A stretch of DNA of 64,000 bases. It comes from Zygnema cylindricum. Taxonomy: Eukaryota; Streptophyta; Zygnematophyceae; Zygnematales; Zygnemataceae. The position numbers were made by a program, and so were the translations under genes. Positions 1-10,276 of the stretch are shown in pieces. Below the pieces are notes generated by a model. The model worked only from the letters and a program-made list of their open reading frames with translations. It had not been told where the DNA came from and searched no databases. How positions within the stretch are numbered: the first letter of the stretch is position 1; every line of letters starts with the position of its first letter. The stretch is from assembly GCA_037447655.1 (NCBI GenBank), contig JBBHKE010000500.1, positions 1 through 64,000 on the forward strand, in the 5' to 3' direction.

Positions 1-1777
1 CCTAAAGAATTTTTGTTTAGGTGCAAGCAAGGGTTTTGTCATCATATCTGCCAACATTTTCCTCATTGTTTAAGTAGCTAGGCTTCAGAATTCTAGCCAT
101 CACCTTTTCTCTCACAAAGTGTAACTTAATATCAGTATGTTAACATTTGAAGTGATGGCTAAGATTAGAAGCAATAGCAGCTTGATTGTCACACCATAGG
201 ACTTGAGGACTAGACTGCATAAATTTCAGTTCCTGTAAAAGAGAATTTACCCAAAGAAGTTCCTTGACAGTTGAGTTGGCTACCATGTATTCGACTTCCA
301 TCGTTGAATGAGCAATCACCTTTTGAAGCTTGCTCGTCCAGCATCAAGTACCGTCACCAATCTTCAAAATGAATCCAATCGCAGAGCGTCGGCGTGGCAT
401 GTCACCATAACTTGCATCGCTCCAGGTGCTGATTTTCACTTCATCTCCTTCGAGAGAAAGTCGGATATCCCGTGTTCTTGCAAGATATTTGAGAACTCGT
501 TTTGCTGCCTCCCAATCTGATTTTTCCGGGTTCTGAAGGCTTGGGCTTAGAGCTCCAACTGCCGCTGCAATATCAGGATGCTTGCAGTTCATGAAATAGA
601 TAAGACTCCCAACAACCTGTCTGTAGGGAATTGTGGACATGAACTCTGACTCCTCTAGTTCAATGTCATCCTTAAGTAGCATTTCTCCATATGTCTCCTT
701 TCCTTCCACCTTTTGCCTGAACTCCATAGGGTTGCCACTCCCCTTTGCCTCTGCCATGCCAAATCTTTCAAGAACATTTTTAATGGCCTCTCTTTGAGTG
801 AGATAGATCACCTTTTGATTCTTATTTCACTGTATTTGAATGCCTAAGATATACTTTGCCTCGCCTAAGTCCTTCATTTCAAACCTAGTATTTAGAGTTG
901 CTTTTATTTTATTTATGGGCTTACTAATAAGCAGCGGTCATTCACATACAATGCTACATAGATCACACCATCCTCTCCTTCCATGATATAACCAGAGTGA
1001 TCTGAGCTGATCCTTGTGAAACGTGACTGGTAAGAAACTCATCTAAATTCAGTTTCCACTGACGCGGTGCTTGTTTTAATCCATACAATGATTTCAACAG
1101 TTTACAAACTAGATTTTCCTTTCATTTTTTTGCATACCTTTCAGGTTGTTTCATATATATTACTTCCTCTAAATCTCTATGCAAGAAAGCCGTATTAACA
1201 TCCATTTGATGCAGCTCCATATTCTCAATTGCAGCTAAAGACAAAAGGACAAAACAGTGGGAAACCTGACAACGGGAGAGAAGGTTTGCTCATAGTCTAT
1301 TCCTTCTTTTTGACTAAAGCCCTTTGCAACCAGACGAGCTTTATACCTTTCAATAGTGTTGTGTGGGTTGAGCTTCACTTTGTAGACCCACTTGCAACCA
1401 TTTGCTTTCCGATCTGGTGGAAGCTCCACAAGCTCCCACGTTTGAGCTTCCATAATCGACCTCATCTCATCATTTGCAGCTGCAATCCAGTGATCGTTTT
1501 CAAGAACAGAAAATGCTTCCTGAATGGTAAGAGGCTCCATGGTGCATGCAGAAAAAACATATTGAACTTGTTCTCCCCTCAAGCAAGAACTTTGTCTTCT
1601 TCCCCTCGGAAAATCTGAGGTTGGAACTATTGGATCGCGACTTCGATGTTGGGGTTGAGGAAGATTAGTGTAAGTCGCTCTTTGCTGTTCAGCGGCTGAT
1701 GGTGCTTCAATATTTTGCGCTCCAAGAGGAGGAGAAGTAGAACCTGTAGACGACTGAAAAGGAATCTGATCCAAAAT
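1..1777 (-). pseudogene. E1 copia reverse transcriptase-RNase H, decayed
   Basis: This is the 3' part of a Ty1/copia Pol, read right to left. It runs from the start of RT (residues like WELVELPPDRKANGCKWVYK, near 1,380-1,440) to RNase H, and the window opens inside the last RNase H residues (ADMMTKPLLAPK). RNase H landmarks include PYRQVVGSLIYFMNC and DASYGD around 400-620. The RT palm, normally YVDD, reads YVND near 925-950, so one catalytic aspartate is lost. The frame is broken between about 811 and 1,235. RT copies element RNA into DNA and RNase H removes the RNA strand. The 3' LTR lies outside the window. Confidence 0.9.
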
Positions 1778-1949
1778 GACATATTCTTGCAGTCTTTCTT
1801 TCTTCTCACTCTCATCAATACTAAATACATGTATTAACTCACTCTAATCCTTCACCTGAATATTTCTTTCGATTTGGATGGTATTTTTCTGAGGGCAATA
1901 AACTGTGTATTTTACAGATTCATCATCATATCCCATGAGGATTCGAGGT

Positions 1950-2720
1950 TTAGACTTTGGACTCAGTTTCCAGGTTTGGTAAGTTATCTAGTACAAAACA
2001 CTTGCTAGCAAAAACTCTGAAGTGACTGACATTTGGTTTTTTGCTAGTCCACACTTTATAAGGTGTCTTTCCTTGATCAGATATAGTTTCTAATTTGTTC
2101 CTAATATCGGCTGCAGTTTGATAGGGTGCTGCCCAAAATTTAGTGTCTACTCTCTTATCTGCCATCATAGATTTAACACTCTTTGTTAAGGCTCTATTCA
2201 GCCTTTCTGAGACTTCATTCTGCTCAAGGGTATATGGAACAGTAAACTGATGAGATTTACCATTTTCTTTTAAATAACCAACCAACTCATTTGAAGTATA
2301 TTCACCTCCGTTATTAGATCTTAGAGAAAGAAATGATTTGTCGTGGAGCATTTCTTCCCAGATCGGAAAGTGTTGAAAGTGAGTGAAAGCCTCCTTTTTC
2401 TCCTTCATGAAATAGATTCGGCTGAATCTACAGAAATCATTTGTGAATGTAACAAAGTATTTGTTGCCAACCAAAGATGGTATTTTGGAGGGTCCTTGCA
2501 CATCTGAATGAATAAGCTCCAAGAGATTAGTTGCTCTAAAATCTACAGTTTGAGGTAAGGGAAGTTTATAAAGCTTACCCAGAGCACAACCATCACAAAT
2601 ATTCGACTGTTGCTGACCAAGTTTAACTCCTTCTCCCAAATAATTCTTTACCATCTTCTCGAGCCTGTCGTTATGAACATGACCGTATCTCTTATGCCAT
2701 AATAAATATCAAATAAGACA
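1950..2720 (-). pseudogene. E1 copia integrase, catalytic residue lost
   Basis: This is a copia integrase core. The CDGCALGK stretch marks the end of the zinc-binding region, and HSDVQGP carries the first catalytic aspartate. The second, normally SDNGGEY, reads SNNGGEY, so that aspartate is now asparagine. The glutamate survives in VSERLNRAL. The end FRVFASKCFV is the usual copia C-terminal signature. Integrase inserts the cDNA into the genome; this copy should be inactive because a DDE residue is missing. Later residues (1,830-1,950) are frameshifted toward RT. Confidence 0.9.
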
Positions 2721-2989
2721 CTGGAATAAGCAAAAGAAATTGTATTCACCAGGTCCATCCGGTACAAATTGTTAGGGCCTCTAGTTCCCATTACAGTTAT
2801 ACTTCCCTCTTTGTTGACTATTTTCTTTTTTTGCTTCTTAAGTATTTCAAAGCCTCTACTTTATGCAACTGATGTAGAAAACAATTTTTTTTTAAACCGA
2901 GGGATATACAACACATCACAAAGGGTTCAAGGGACTGCGTGTCCATCTCTTTCACACAAAAGGATGGCAGTCCCTTGGGCTTTAGCTTA

Positions 2990-3136
2990 AACTATGGCAC
3001 CAAAAACATAGTAAATCTATCTAGTTGCGATAACTTGCAGATCAATGAAGGAAGCCTTGTTCCAACACATATGAGAAGAGCTTCCGGAGTTCATGATCCA
3101 TTCGAGGTCCTTATCTCCCAGCATCAGTTTTGCAAG
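2990..3136 (-). pseudogene. E1 copia aspartic protease start, cut by E2
   Basis: The reading WIMNSGSSSHMC matches the copia protease active-site signature W-I-x-D-S-G-A-S-x-H with the catalytic aspartate changed to asparagine. The frame ends at 3,136/3,137, where the E2 LTR begins. The upstream gag part of the same element continues at 8,545-9,378, on the far side of E2. Confidence 0.75.
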
Positions 3137-4316
3137 TGAAACTTTGTGTGCTCCATTGCCCACAAAAATCGCAGATCCAAAAGAAGCTAATTTAGATAGT
3201 GCCGACTCCAAATTGATATAAACCCAAATGACTAACCCCTTAACAATCAGAATACCATTATAGCTTCACCCCTGTGAAATAAGACTTTATGTGTGCTCAG
3301 TTCCACCACAGAATGCAAAGTTAGAATATGAGTTTTGGACACATTCACCCACTTTGACTTTCCCTTAGAAATACAGCCACCCTAGCAGGCAAAAACTCTG
3401 ACCGACTACACCCCTGTGTAGCATGGACTCCCTTGAGTCTGCAGCAAAAAGAATCACTAAAAATGGTCAAGTAAATTAATAGTTATGAATGGTCAAAGAT
3501 AACCCTTTCTACAAAAGCTCTCTCGGAGAGAGGCTGCTACCTCCTAAATTTTCTAAGTCCTCTCTCTCTCTTAAACTCTATCTACTAACGTACGGCACCA
3601 ATCAAGTTAGTGTGTCGTTCAAAAAAGTACATGTGCCGGTGTACTTTCTGTACAACCATCGTACGACATGCCAAAATGTCGACACATGTCATATCCGGAT
3701 TTGTTTCCCGTAATCTCCAGAGTTGCCGCAATCCAACGTTGTCGCGCCACGTGTCACATGTCGTGGCGATGACAGTAAAATGCCAAAAGTACATATTCCG
3801 TGATCGCGGCATCTATCGTGGGCGTCCAATCAAAATTGGATACAACTATAGCCGTTGAAAATATACGAGCGGTATTTGTTTCGTGTTCGAAACAAATGCG
3901 AGGTATCCGTTTTATATAATATATTAAAAACGTACTAAAATTGTATCTATGCATTACGTATCTATATCGCGTTAATTTAACTAGTCTATTTGTTACAAAA
4001 TAAATATTTATCAAACCTATTATATCCTACCACTAATCCTAAACTTATAGGTTAAGGCTACTGGCTAATTTGGCGAACTGCAAGTACCTGGATCAAATCT
4101 TGGGTCCGTTATTCAATCTAGGTAACTTTATCAAGATTTGATTTCGTGTCCTCTTTGAAAAGCCTAGGCTGCCATGGATCTAACTCCTCCTCAAGTCTTC
4201 AGTGACTACGACAAGTGTGGGGACTTGAGTGAAGAGTTAGAGGCAAGCAGTCAGAGTCTCCTCTTTCAGCTTTTATTTTACAATCTCTAGACTTAGAAAA
4301 TACTTAAATTTCAACA
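3137..4316 (-). repeat. E2 3' LTR
   Basis: This 1,180-bp LTR has ends TGAAAC...TTTCAACA on the plus strand. It is followed at 4,317 by the polypurine tract and RNase H end of E2. It matches 6,210-7,247 plus 8,398-8,544 almost base for base. Near 4,042-4,114 it carries the tRNA-like module described in the findings. Confidence 0.9.
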
Positions 4317-4842
4317 CTCCCGTTATTTTCTATTCTACTTTACTTTCAACTCCCTTCAAAAACAAAAAATACATTTATATATATTTTCCTTTCCTTTTTC
4401 CATTTCCTTCATGAAGCTTCATGCGAATACCTTTATATTTAAGAAAGTGTATTTGATGACCAAAAATAATTTCATCTTGTCTATCCTATATTTCATTTTG
4501 CATGCCACTTTTCATAAATCCGAGCAAAGCTTTTATCCACCTCCCCTTTTCATCCAACCAAAATCCACTTTCCCTTTTGCATTTCCAAAAGTCAGCCCCA
4601 TCCCCAATTTGCAACACATATTCAGATCCTAACCCTTTTACAGGCACACCTTTATAGAGGGCATCACTCCCATTAGTGATGTCAAAACCATTACCCCCCA
4701 AATTTATCCTTAAATCAAGAGTCCCCACTAAGTTCCTCGTAAAATCTACATCTTCCGAACTCATATTTTTATCCATGATTCTCACCCCATTTTCTGAACT
4801 TTCCTTACTCCCTCCCATGGAAATCTTTCCACTATCACTTTC
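4317..4842 (-). pseudogene. E2 RNase H remnant
   Basis: On the minus strand, DALYKGVPVKGLGSEYVLQIGD (around 4,600-4,690) resembles the copia RNase H stretch that starts DASYGD. It is preceded by a degraded RYLVGTKDL-like segment. The rest of RNase H down to the LTR is too decayed to read. It joins directly to the gag C terminus at about 4,843, marking a large internal deletion. Confidence 0.65.
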
Positions 4843-6209
4843 TTATTTTATTCCCAATAAATATTTATCATCCCCTAAACCTTTCATTAAATATTCCTCT
4901 TCTCCCCTATCTTTTAAATCCCCCTCTATAATTAATTCTTCGTTTTCCTCGGAATCCGTTGAAAACTCCCTTTCCGACCAATCTTCTATTTCCAAAATAT
5001 CTATCAAACTATCCTCAATATTTTGAAATCCCTCAAGTATCTCCTCTCTCTTTGCTTCCCTTATACCTCCAAAAGCACATTGTTGCTTACGTGGAATTTC
5101 TGTGTGTTTTTCGCTCTTCCCTATACTACCGATGCGGAGAAGCTCCAACATATCTTCATCCCTTTTCTCCTCTTCCCTTTCTTCCTCCTCATCCACATTC
5201 CAACTTCTAAGTTTTTCCAAACAAGGTCATTCCTCTATATAATGACCCGGTTCCCTACAAAAGAAGCAAACCCCCTTTTTCAAAGCTCTCGTTTTTTTCC
5301 CTCTCCCTCTCTTTCTACCAAAGTTCCGATAAGGTTTACCTTTGTCTTTCTTCCTCTCATCACACTTCCGCTCGTCACCGCTGTTCCTCTCATCACGCTC
5401 CCGCCAATCACCACCAGCTATAAATGCATTTACTCTATCACTTCCCATACGAAGCTCCAAAGTGCTTTCCCTCACAAGAATTATCCCCATGGTAAAGCTC
5501 CAAGTCCATGAGGAGCCATCGATTGCCAGCATACGATAAGTGATGCTTTCGTACTCATTTGGGAGTTTCATGACTAGTGTTTTAATCTTCCTCACCTCAG
5601 ATTCTACATATCTCGCACTAGCAAGCTCAACATATAGCGCAGAAATATCATTGCAAAACTCTATCATGCTACCGCATTTATAAACATAGGCATCTATTTC
5701 TTGTTTTACTAATTGTTGCCTCTGAATAGTGTCACTCTTATAAATGTGACTTAGTGCTTTCCATATCTTTGAAGACTTTGTTAAGTTTATAAGAGTGATA
5801 CCCATAGACTTAGACAAGTTTCTAAGTATGAGATGCTTTGCTATACTGTTTTTGTATTCACATATTTTTTCTGTCATTTTTTTTAGTTTTAATCCTTACA
5901 AGTGGTACAATAGCTGAGATCCTAGCTCTTCTCACCATAGGTGTCCCTTTTCAGTTCTCCCATTTTTCCCCTTCCATGGCAATGGTTTTCCCTTCATCTT
6001 CCGTCGCATTTCAAATCCAGTTGGTTTTTTGTGAAGCCTCAGATGAATCTCTATAGTGACCTCCACCAAAGCCAGGTGGCGGAGACCTCACTTGTCCCGA
6101 AACAATTCCCCATAAGTGCTTTTTGAAAAGCAATTCCTCCATGATAAACTCCCAATAAGTAAAGTCTAATCCATGAAACATAGGCACCCTAGATGGTGGG
6201 CCCATAACC
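4843..6209 (-). pseudogene. E2 gag, decayed
   Basis: This is a copia Gag read right to left from the LTR at 6,210. It contains VMGPPSRVPMFHGLDFTYWEF near the start, then a UBN2-type capsid region (YNKSDTIQRQQLVKQEID, FCNDISALY, MKLPNEYESITYRM), then a CCHC zinc knuckle CFFCREPGHYIEE whose last cysteine is replaced by a stop. An acidic tail follows (4,843-5,220). Gag would form the virus-like particle. There are at least two frame breaks. Confidence 0.85.
6195..6209 (-). other. E2 primer-binding site (tRNA-iMet anticodon arm)
   Basis: The plus strand reads GGTGGGCCCATAACC, the same 15 bases as the anticodon arm of plant initiator tRNA-Met, directly beside the LTR end at 6,210. On the element strand this is a complementary primer-binding site of the half-tRNA type known from Drosophila copia. 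It overlaps the gag codons for V-M-G-P-P. Confidence 0.7.
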
Positions 6210-8544
6210 TGAAACTCTGTGTGCTCCATTGCCCACAAAAATTGCAGATCCAAAAGAAGCTAATCTAGATAGTGCCGACTCCAAGTTGATATAAACCCAA
6301 ATGATTAACCCCTTGAGAATCAAAAACCCATTATAATTTCACTCTCTATGAAATAAGACTTTATGTGTGCTCAGTTCCACCAAAGAATGCAAAGTTAGAA
6401 TATGAGTTTTCGACACATTCACCCACTTTGAATTTCCCTTAGAAATGCAGCCACCCTGGCAGGCAAAAACTCTGACCAACTACACCCTTGTGTAGCGTGG
6501 ACTCCCTTGAGTCTGCAGCAAAAAGAATCACTAAAAATGGTCAAGTAAATTAATAGTTATGAATGGTCAAAGATAACCCTTTCTACAAAAGCTCTCTCGG
6601 AGAGAGGCTGCTACCTCCTAAATTTTCTAAGTCCTCTCTCTCTCTTAAACTCTATCTACTGACGTACGGCACCAATCAAGTTAGTGTGTCGTTCAAAAAA
6701 GTACATGTGCCGGTGTACTTTCTGTACAACCATCGTACGACATGGCCGAAATGTCGACACATGTCATATCCGGATTTGTTCCCGTAATCTCCAGAGTTGC
6801 CGCAATCCAACGTTGTCGCGCCACGTGTCACATGACGTGGCGATGACAGTAAAATGCCAAAAGTACATATTCCGTGATCGCGGCATCTATCGTGGGCGTC
6901 CGATCAAAATTGGATACAACTATAGCCGTTGAAAATATACGAGCAGTATTTGTTTCGTGTTTGCAACAAATGCGAGGTATCCGTTTTATAAAATACATTA
7001 AAAACGTACTAAAATTGTATCTATGCATTACGTATCTATATCCTGTTAATTTAACTAGTCACGTGTTATAAAATAAATATTTATCAAGCCTATTATATCC
7101 TACCACTGATCCTAAACTTATAGGTTAAGGCTACTGGCTAATTTGGCGAACTGCAGGTACCCGGATCAAATCTCGGGTCCGTTATTCAATTTAGGTAACT
7201 TTATCAAGATTTCCCTTCGTGTCTTCTTTGAACAGCCTAGGTAGCCATGTTGTTTTTGAAATGTTAGTTTCGTACTTCCGCCACATTTTGTGCGCACGCG
7301 ACGGTTCGTGCGTAGATTATTACCAGAAATATTGTGGTGGTACAAATGGAGGTTCGAATGGATTTGTGGATTGGGGGAGTAAGTTAAAGGGATTAATTGA
7401 GTGGCTCGTAATACGTTTACAAATGGACGGCGGATCGCGAAGCGATCCGATGTGAAATTTACGATATGTTGAATATGTACGCCGCCGGTACGAAGCGTCT
7501 TATTTGGACAAGTGTACTTTATTTGCGAGAGGCGTATTTATTGCGTAGGACGCAAGTTCGGTACGGTTTAATTTCGGCAAGCGGTCCGTGGTACATTTGG
7601 AGGGCGGACGGCGTCCGCCGATATTTCCAAAGGATTGTATTTTGATAATGTGGTATCAAGTGGACCGTACGTATGTGATGTCGGTTCATGACGTGGTTTC
7701 GTCCTCAAGTGACTAATCAAGTTGATACTCAGTACGCGGATTTTACGGTAGCGTCGATGTAAATATTTGGTTAAACATTGATGTGTCTTTTTGTGAATTA
7801 AATTATTAGTGAAGATTTACTCACTTTGACATACCTTGAAGTATTCAGGTATACCTACATTAATAGAGGTAGCTGGTAGATAGCGTACCACTGATATGCC
7901 TCCGTACATTCAGCAGTAAGCTCTTGTATATATTTGTAGGACTTCGTCATTTTAGGACATAGGAACTTTTTGGACCAAAAACTGTTTATGGTTATTTTTG
8001 GTAATTTTATCTGAGGATTACTCTCAAATCTGCCAGCGGAATTATCTGAAATTCTGCATGTTTGTTCCTATTTATATTTTTAATATTATCACAGATTTTA
8101 AGGTCTATTGTGTTCCTGGTCTGTGTTTTACTTCATTGTGAAGTTTAGTCCGTCTGATCAAAGTTTTGGCAGACTGTTTTTCTGCAACTTTGACTAGATG
8201 ATGTGATCAATCTGTTTATTATTTTTGTCTAAAACTTTGTGAGGTCATTTTATATCCTAGATAATATCTGTAAATGTAGTTTCAGCTTGTTTTGTTAATT
8301 TTGTTGAATTCTGTGTGTATCCAAAGTACGTTGTTTTTAGGGTAGTCTGTGGTGCTTCCTAGGGTGAATCCATTGCTAGAAATGGCTATCAACAAAAAGC
8401 CATGGATCTAACTCCTCCTCAAGTCTTCAGTGACTACGAAAAGTGTGGGGACTTGAGTGAAGAGTTAGAGGCAAGTTGTCAGTGTCTCCTCTTTCGGCTT
8501 TTATTTTATAATCTCTAGACCTAGAAAATGCTTAAATTTCAACA
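6210..8544 (-). repeat. E2 5' LTR, split by solo LTR S1
   Basis: This is the second E2 LTR, with ends TGAAACTC...TTTCAACA. It is continuous with the 3' LTR except for about 1,150 bp inserted at 7,248. Just inside its left end, on the minus strand, ATG GAG CAC ACA begins the Gag reading frame (MEHTEFQ), so the start codon is within the LTR. The tRNA-like module is at about 7,112-7,190. Confidence 0.9.
7248..8397 (+). mobile_element. Solo LTR S1 (E1/E4/E6 family)
   Basis: The insert begins TGTTGTTTTTG and ends ATCAACA (8,394) plus three extra A, within the E2 LTR. AGCCATG occurs on both sides (7,243-7,249 and 8,398-8,404), consistent with an imperfect target duplication. Internal stretches such as GACATACCTTGAAGTATTCA and ATGCCTCCGTAC match solo LTR S2 and the E1 LTR. 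There is no internal coding DNA, so it is a solo LTR left by LTR-LTR recombination. Confidence 0.8.
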
Positions 8545-9378
8545 AAGGGAAGAATTCTTTGTCGTCAGTTTTTGGAAAATTGACAACCTCTGGCGCATTT
8601 CCTTGTTGACCAATTTTGGCTTTGGTTGTGTCAGCTTAAAATGCCTCAGTTTTGGAAGGGGGGTGGCGGTGGTGTAAAAGGTGGCTTTTGTGGTGTTTAG
8701 TTCCTTTTTGGCTTCCATCCATTTTTAAACACACCTGTCTGAACAGCTTTCAGAAACTTAGGACACTGTTTGTACAGACCTCTTTGACTATAATAATAGA
8801 CACACTTGTTGTAAGATTAAAAACCTTGATAACCCTGAGATTTGTTTCCTTGATACTAAGCATTAAAAGCTACAAAAGACTTTCATGGATTAAAAGCTAT
8901 AACCGTTGACTCTTCCTCTAGCAATAGATCTATAGAAATTGCTAGATTCCAGAATGACTTATCCATTTTTTTTTAAATTGTTGAGGCTCCTTTATATTCT
9001 TTGAAAGACCTCGCATAAGAATCATAGCCTGATGGTAAAGGGAGAAGTTACCCTTTGAACATGCATTCTCTATCAAAAACAACCGAAGTCCATTACAATA
9101 TTTTGCCATACTACCACCTGCATACCTATAGTCCCAAATATTCCCAACTGTAATAATCTCATGTTGCGCATTAGCCTTCAAGTATATTGTTTTCAGTGAA
9201 GTCCAAATTTCTAATGCATTTTTCCTCTTAATATGTGACATAAGTAAAGCCTTTGATATTATAAACTTTAGGAGATTCAAAGCCTGGTGACTTTTCCCTA
9301 CCATAGGATGCATCAATTTCAGCAAGACTGCCATCAACTACATTAAACTGTTTAACTTGAGTAAAATAGGACTTTACC
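8545..9378 (-). pseudogene. E1 gag, middle and C-terminal part
   Basis: The minus strand encodes a UBN2-type Gag (SHIKRKNALEIWTSLKTIYL, IWDYRYAGGSMAKYCN, QAMILMRGLS). Near 8,780-8,830 is a degenerate zinc knuckle (CVYYYSQRGLYKQC, with one Cys and the His lost). It resembles the E6 Gag closely. It ends at 9,378 with TTACC, the target duplication of E3. Its start lies at 15,614-15,684 beyond E3, and its protease is at 2,990-3,136 beyond E2. Confidence 0.85.
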
Positions 9379-10276
9379 TGCAATTCTGTGGTCTCCATTG
9401 ACCCAAAGAATGAGCAGCCTATGTAAAGCCTCTAGGATAATATTTTCCCCTTCTTCTTTCCCGCTGAGTAAGCGCTGCCCAGGCACACAAATATTTTGAC
9501 CACTCTCACCCTGTGAGGAGAAGACTCCCCTGAGTCAAACGCAAAAAGAATCAGTGAATTTGCTCCCCTGAGCAGTAAGTTATCGTTGGTCAAAGATGAC
9601 CTTTATAGTTACAAACTCTCTTAGAGAGAGGTACCTAAATTTCACTAAGTCCTGGTCTTCCTACTTACGACAGCCTACTACTAAACCCTAGTCGAATAGA
9701 AACACTATATAGTACAAGAAGGTAGATTAGGCGATGTACTTATTGTACGGTCATTGTACGACATGGCTTTCAAAGTGACGCCTGTCAAAACGGGAGCCAT
9801 GGTTCCTCCTCCCATCTTCTCCGATATCCAATAGTATGGTGCCACGTGGCATCGCGTGACGCTATCTCCAAAGGCCGTTGAAAGTTTATTGCGGGTGGCG
9901 GCTGCAATTGTGGCCGTCCGATCATTTGTATTTATGCGGTTTCGATTCGCTTCCATGCATGAATTGATTAATGCTTGTTTTCGTTAGCCTGCTGCAAATT
10001 AGCGCGTTTAACAAATAGATGAATATGCGTGAAACGAAATTCGTATATCGTTTTGTTAGTGACTTAATGGATAAGGCTAAGGTCTAAGTAGTGTTCTGTA
10101 GACCCCGGTTCAAATCCGGCTAATGACAGTATTTTGCTACAAATAGTAAAATACTTTCTATTTCATTCTCCCTCCTAAATGACGCGGCAGCCATGGCGTG
10201 CTTTAGTTCTCTCTTTCTCTCTCTTTACATTCTAACTAAACTATAGAAGTGAACTATTAGTTACCTCTTTTCAACA
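9379..10276 (-). repeat. E3 3' LTR
   Basis: The ends are TGCAATT...TTTTCAACA. On the minus strand the left end keeps ATG GAG ACC ACA GAA, the Gag start inside the LTR. A 73-nt tRNA-like sequence is at 10,055-10,127 on the plus strand, with AATGGATAAGGC and the B-box-like GGTTCAAATCC. Confidence 0.92.
10055..10127 (+). other. tRNA-like module in E3 3' LTR (antisense to element)
   Basis: This is a 73-nt segment of tRNA size. Positions 1-7 (GTTAGTG) pair with the last 7 (TAATGAC) with one mismatch and two wobbles. AATGGATAAGGC matches the D arm of tRNA-Arg. GGTCTA/TAGACC forms a stem around an oversized loop. CCGG-TTCAAAT-CCGG forms a T arm with a 7-nt loop. The anticodon loop is wrong, so it is probably not a working tRNA. 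The copy in the other E3 LTR is at about 15,393-15,465. Confidence 0.55.

Larger units (their letters stand above)
3137..8544 (-). mobile_element. E2, internally deleted copia element inside E1
   Basis: Two near-identical LTRs (3,137-4,316 and 6,210-8,544, the second split by solo LTR S1) flank only 1.9 kb of internal DNA. That interior holds an RNase H remnant joined to a gag, so protease, integrase and RT are missing. Both LTRs have TG...CA ends, with CAACA at the right. The element lies between the gag and protease of E1. The expected 5-bp target duplication is not exact (GCAAG on the left, AAGGG on the right), so the left junction may have been altered. Confidence 0.85.

Noticed and set aside
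6195-6209. A fragment of a real tRNA-Met gene
   Set aside because: The match is limited to the anticodon arm beside an LTR end and recurs in each element, which fits a primer site.
3137-8544. A perfect target duplication for E2
   Set aside because: Flanks GCAAG and AAGGG do not match; nesting is supported by E1 gag and protease on either side instead.
10055-10127. A working tRNA-Arg gene
   Set aside because: The anticodon loop is too long and the acceptor stem has a mismatch; it lies in LTRs and varies between copies, so it is kept only as tRNA-like.
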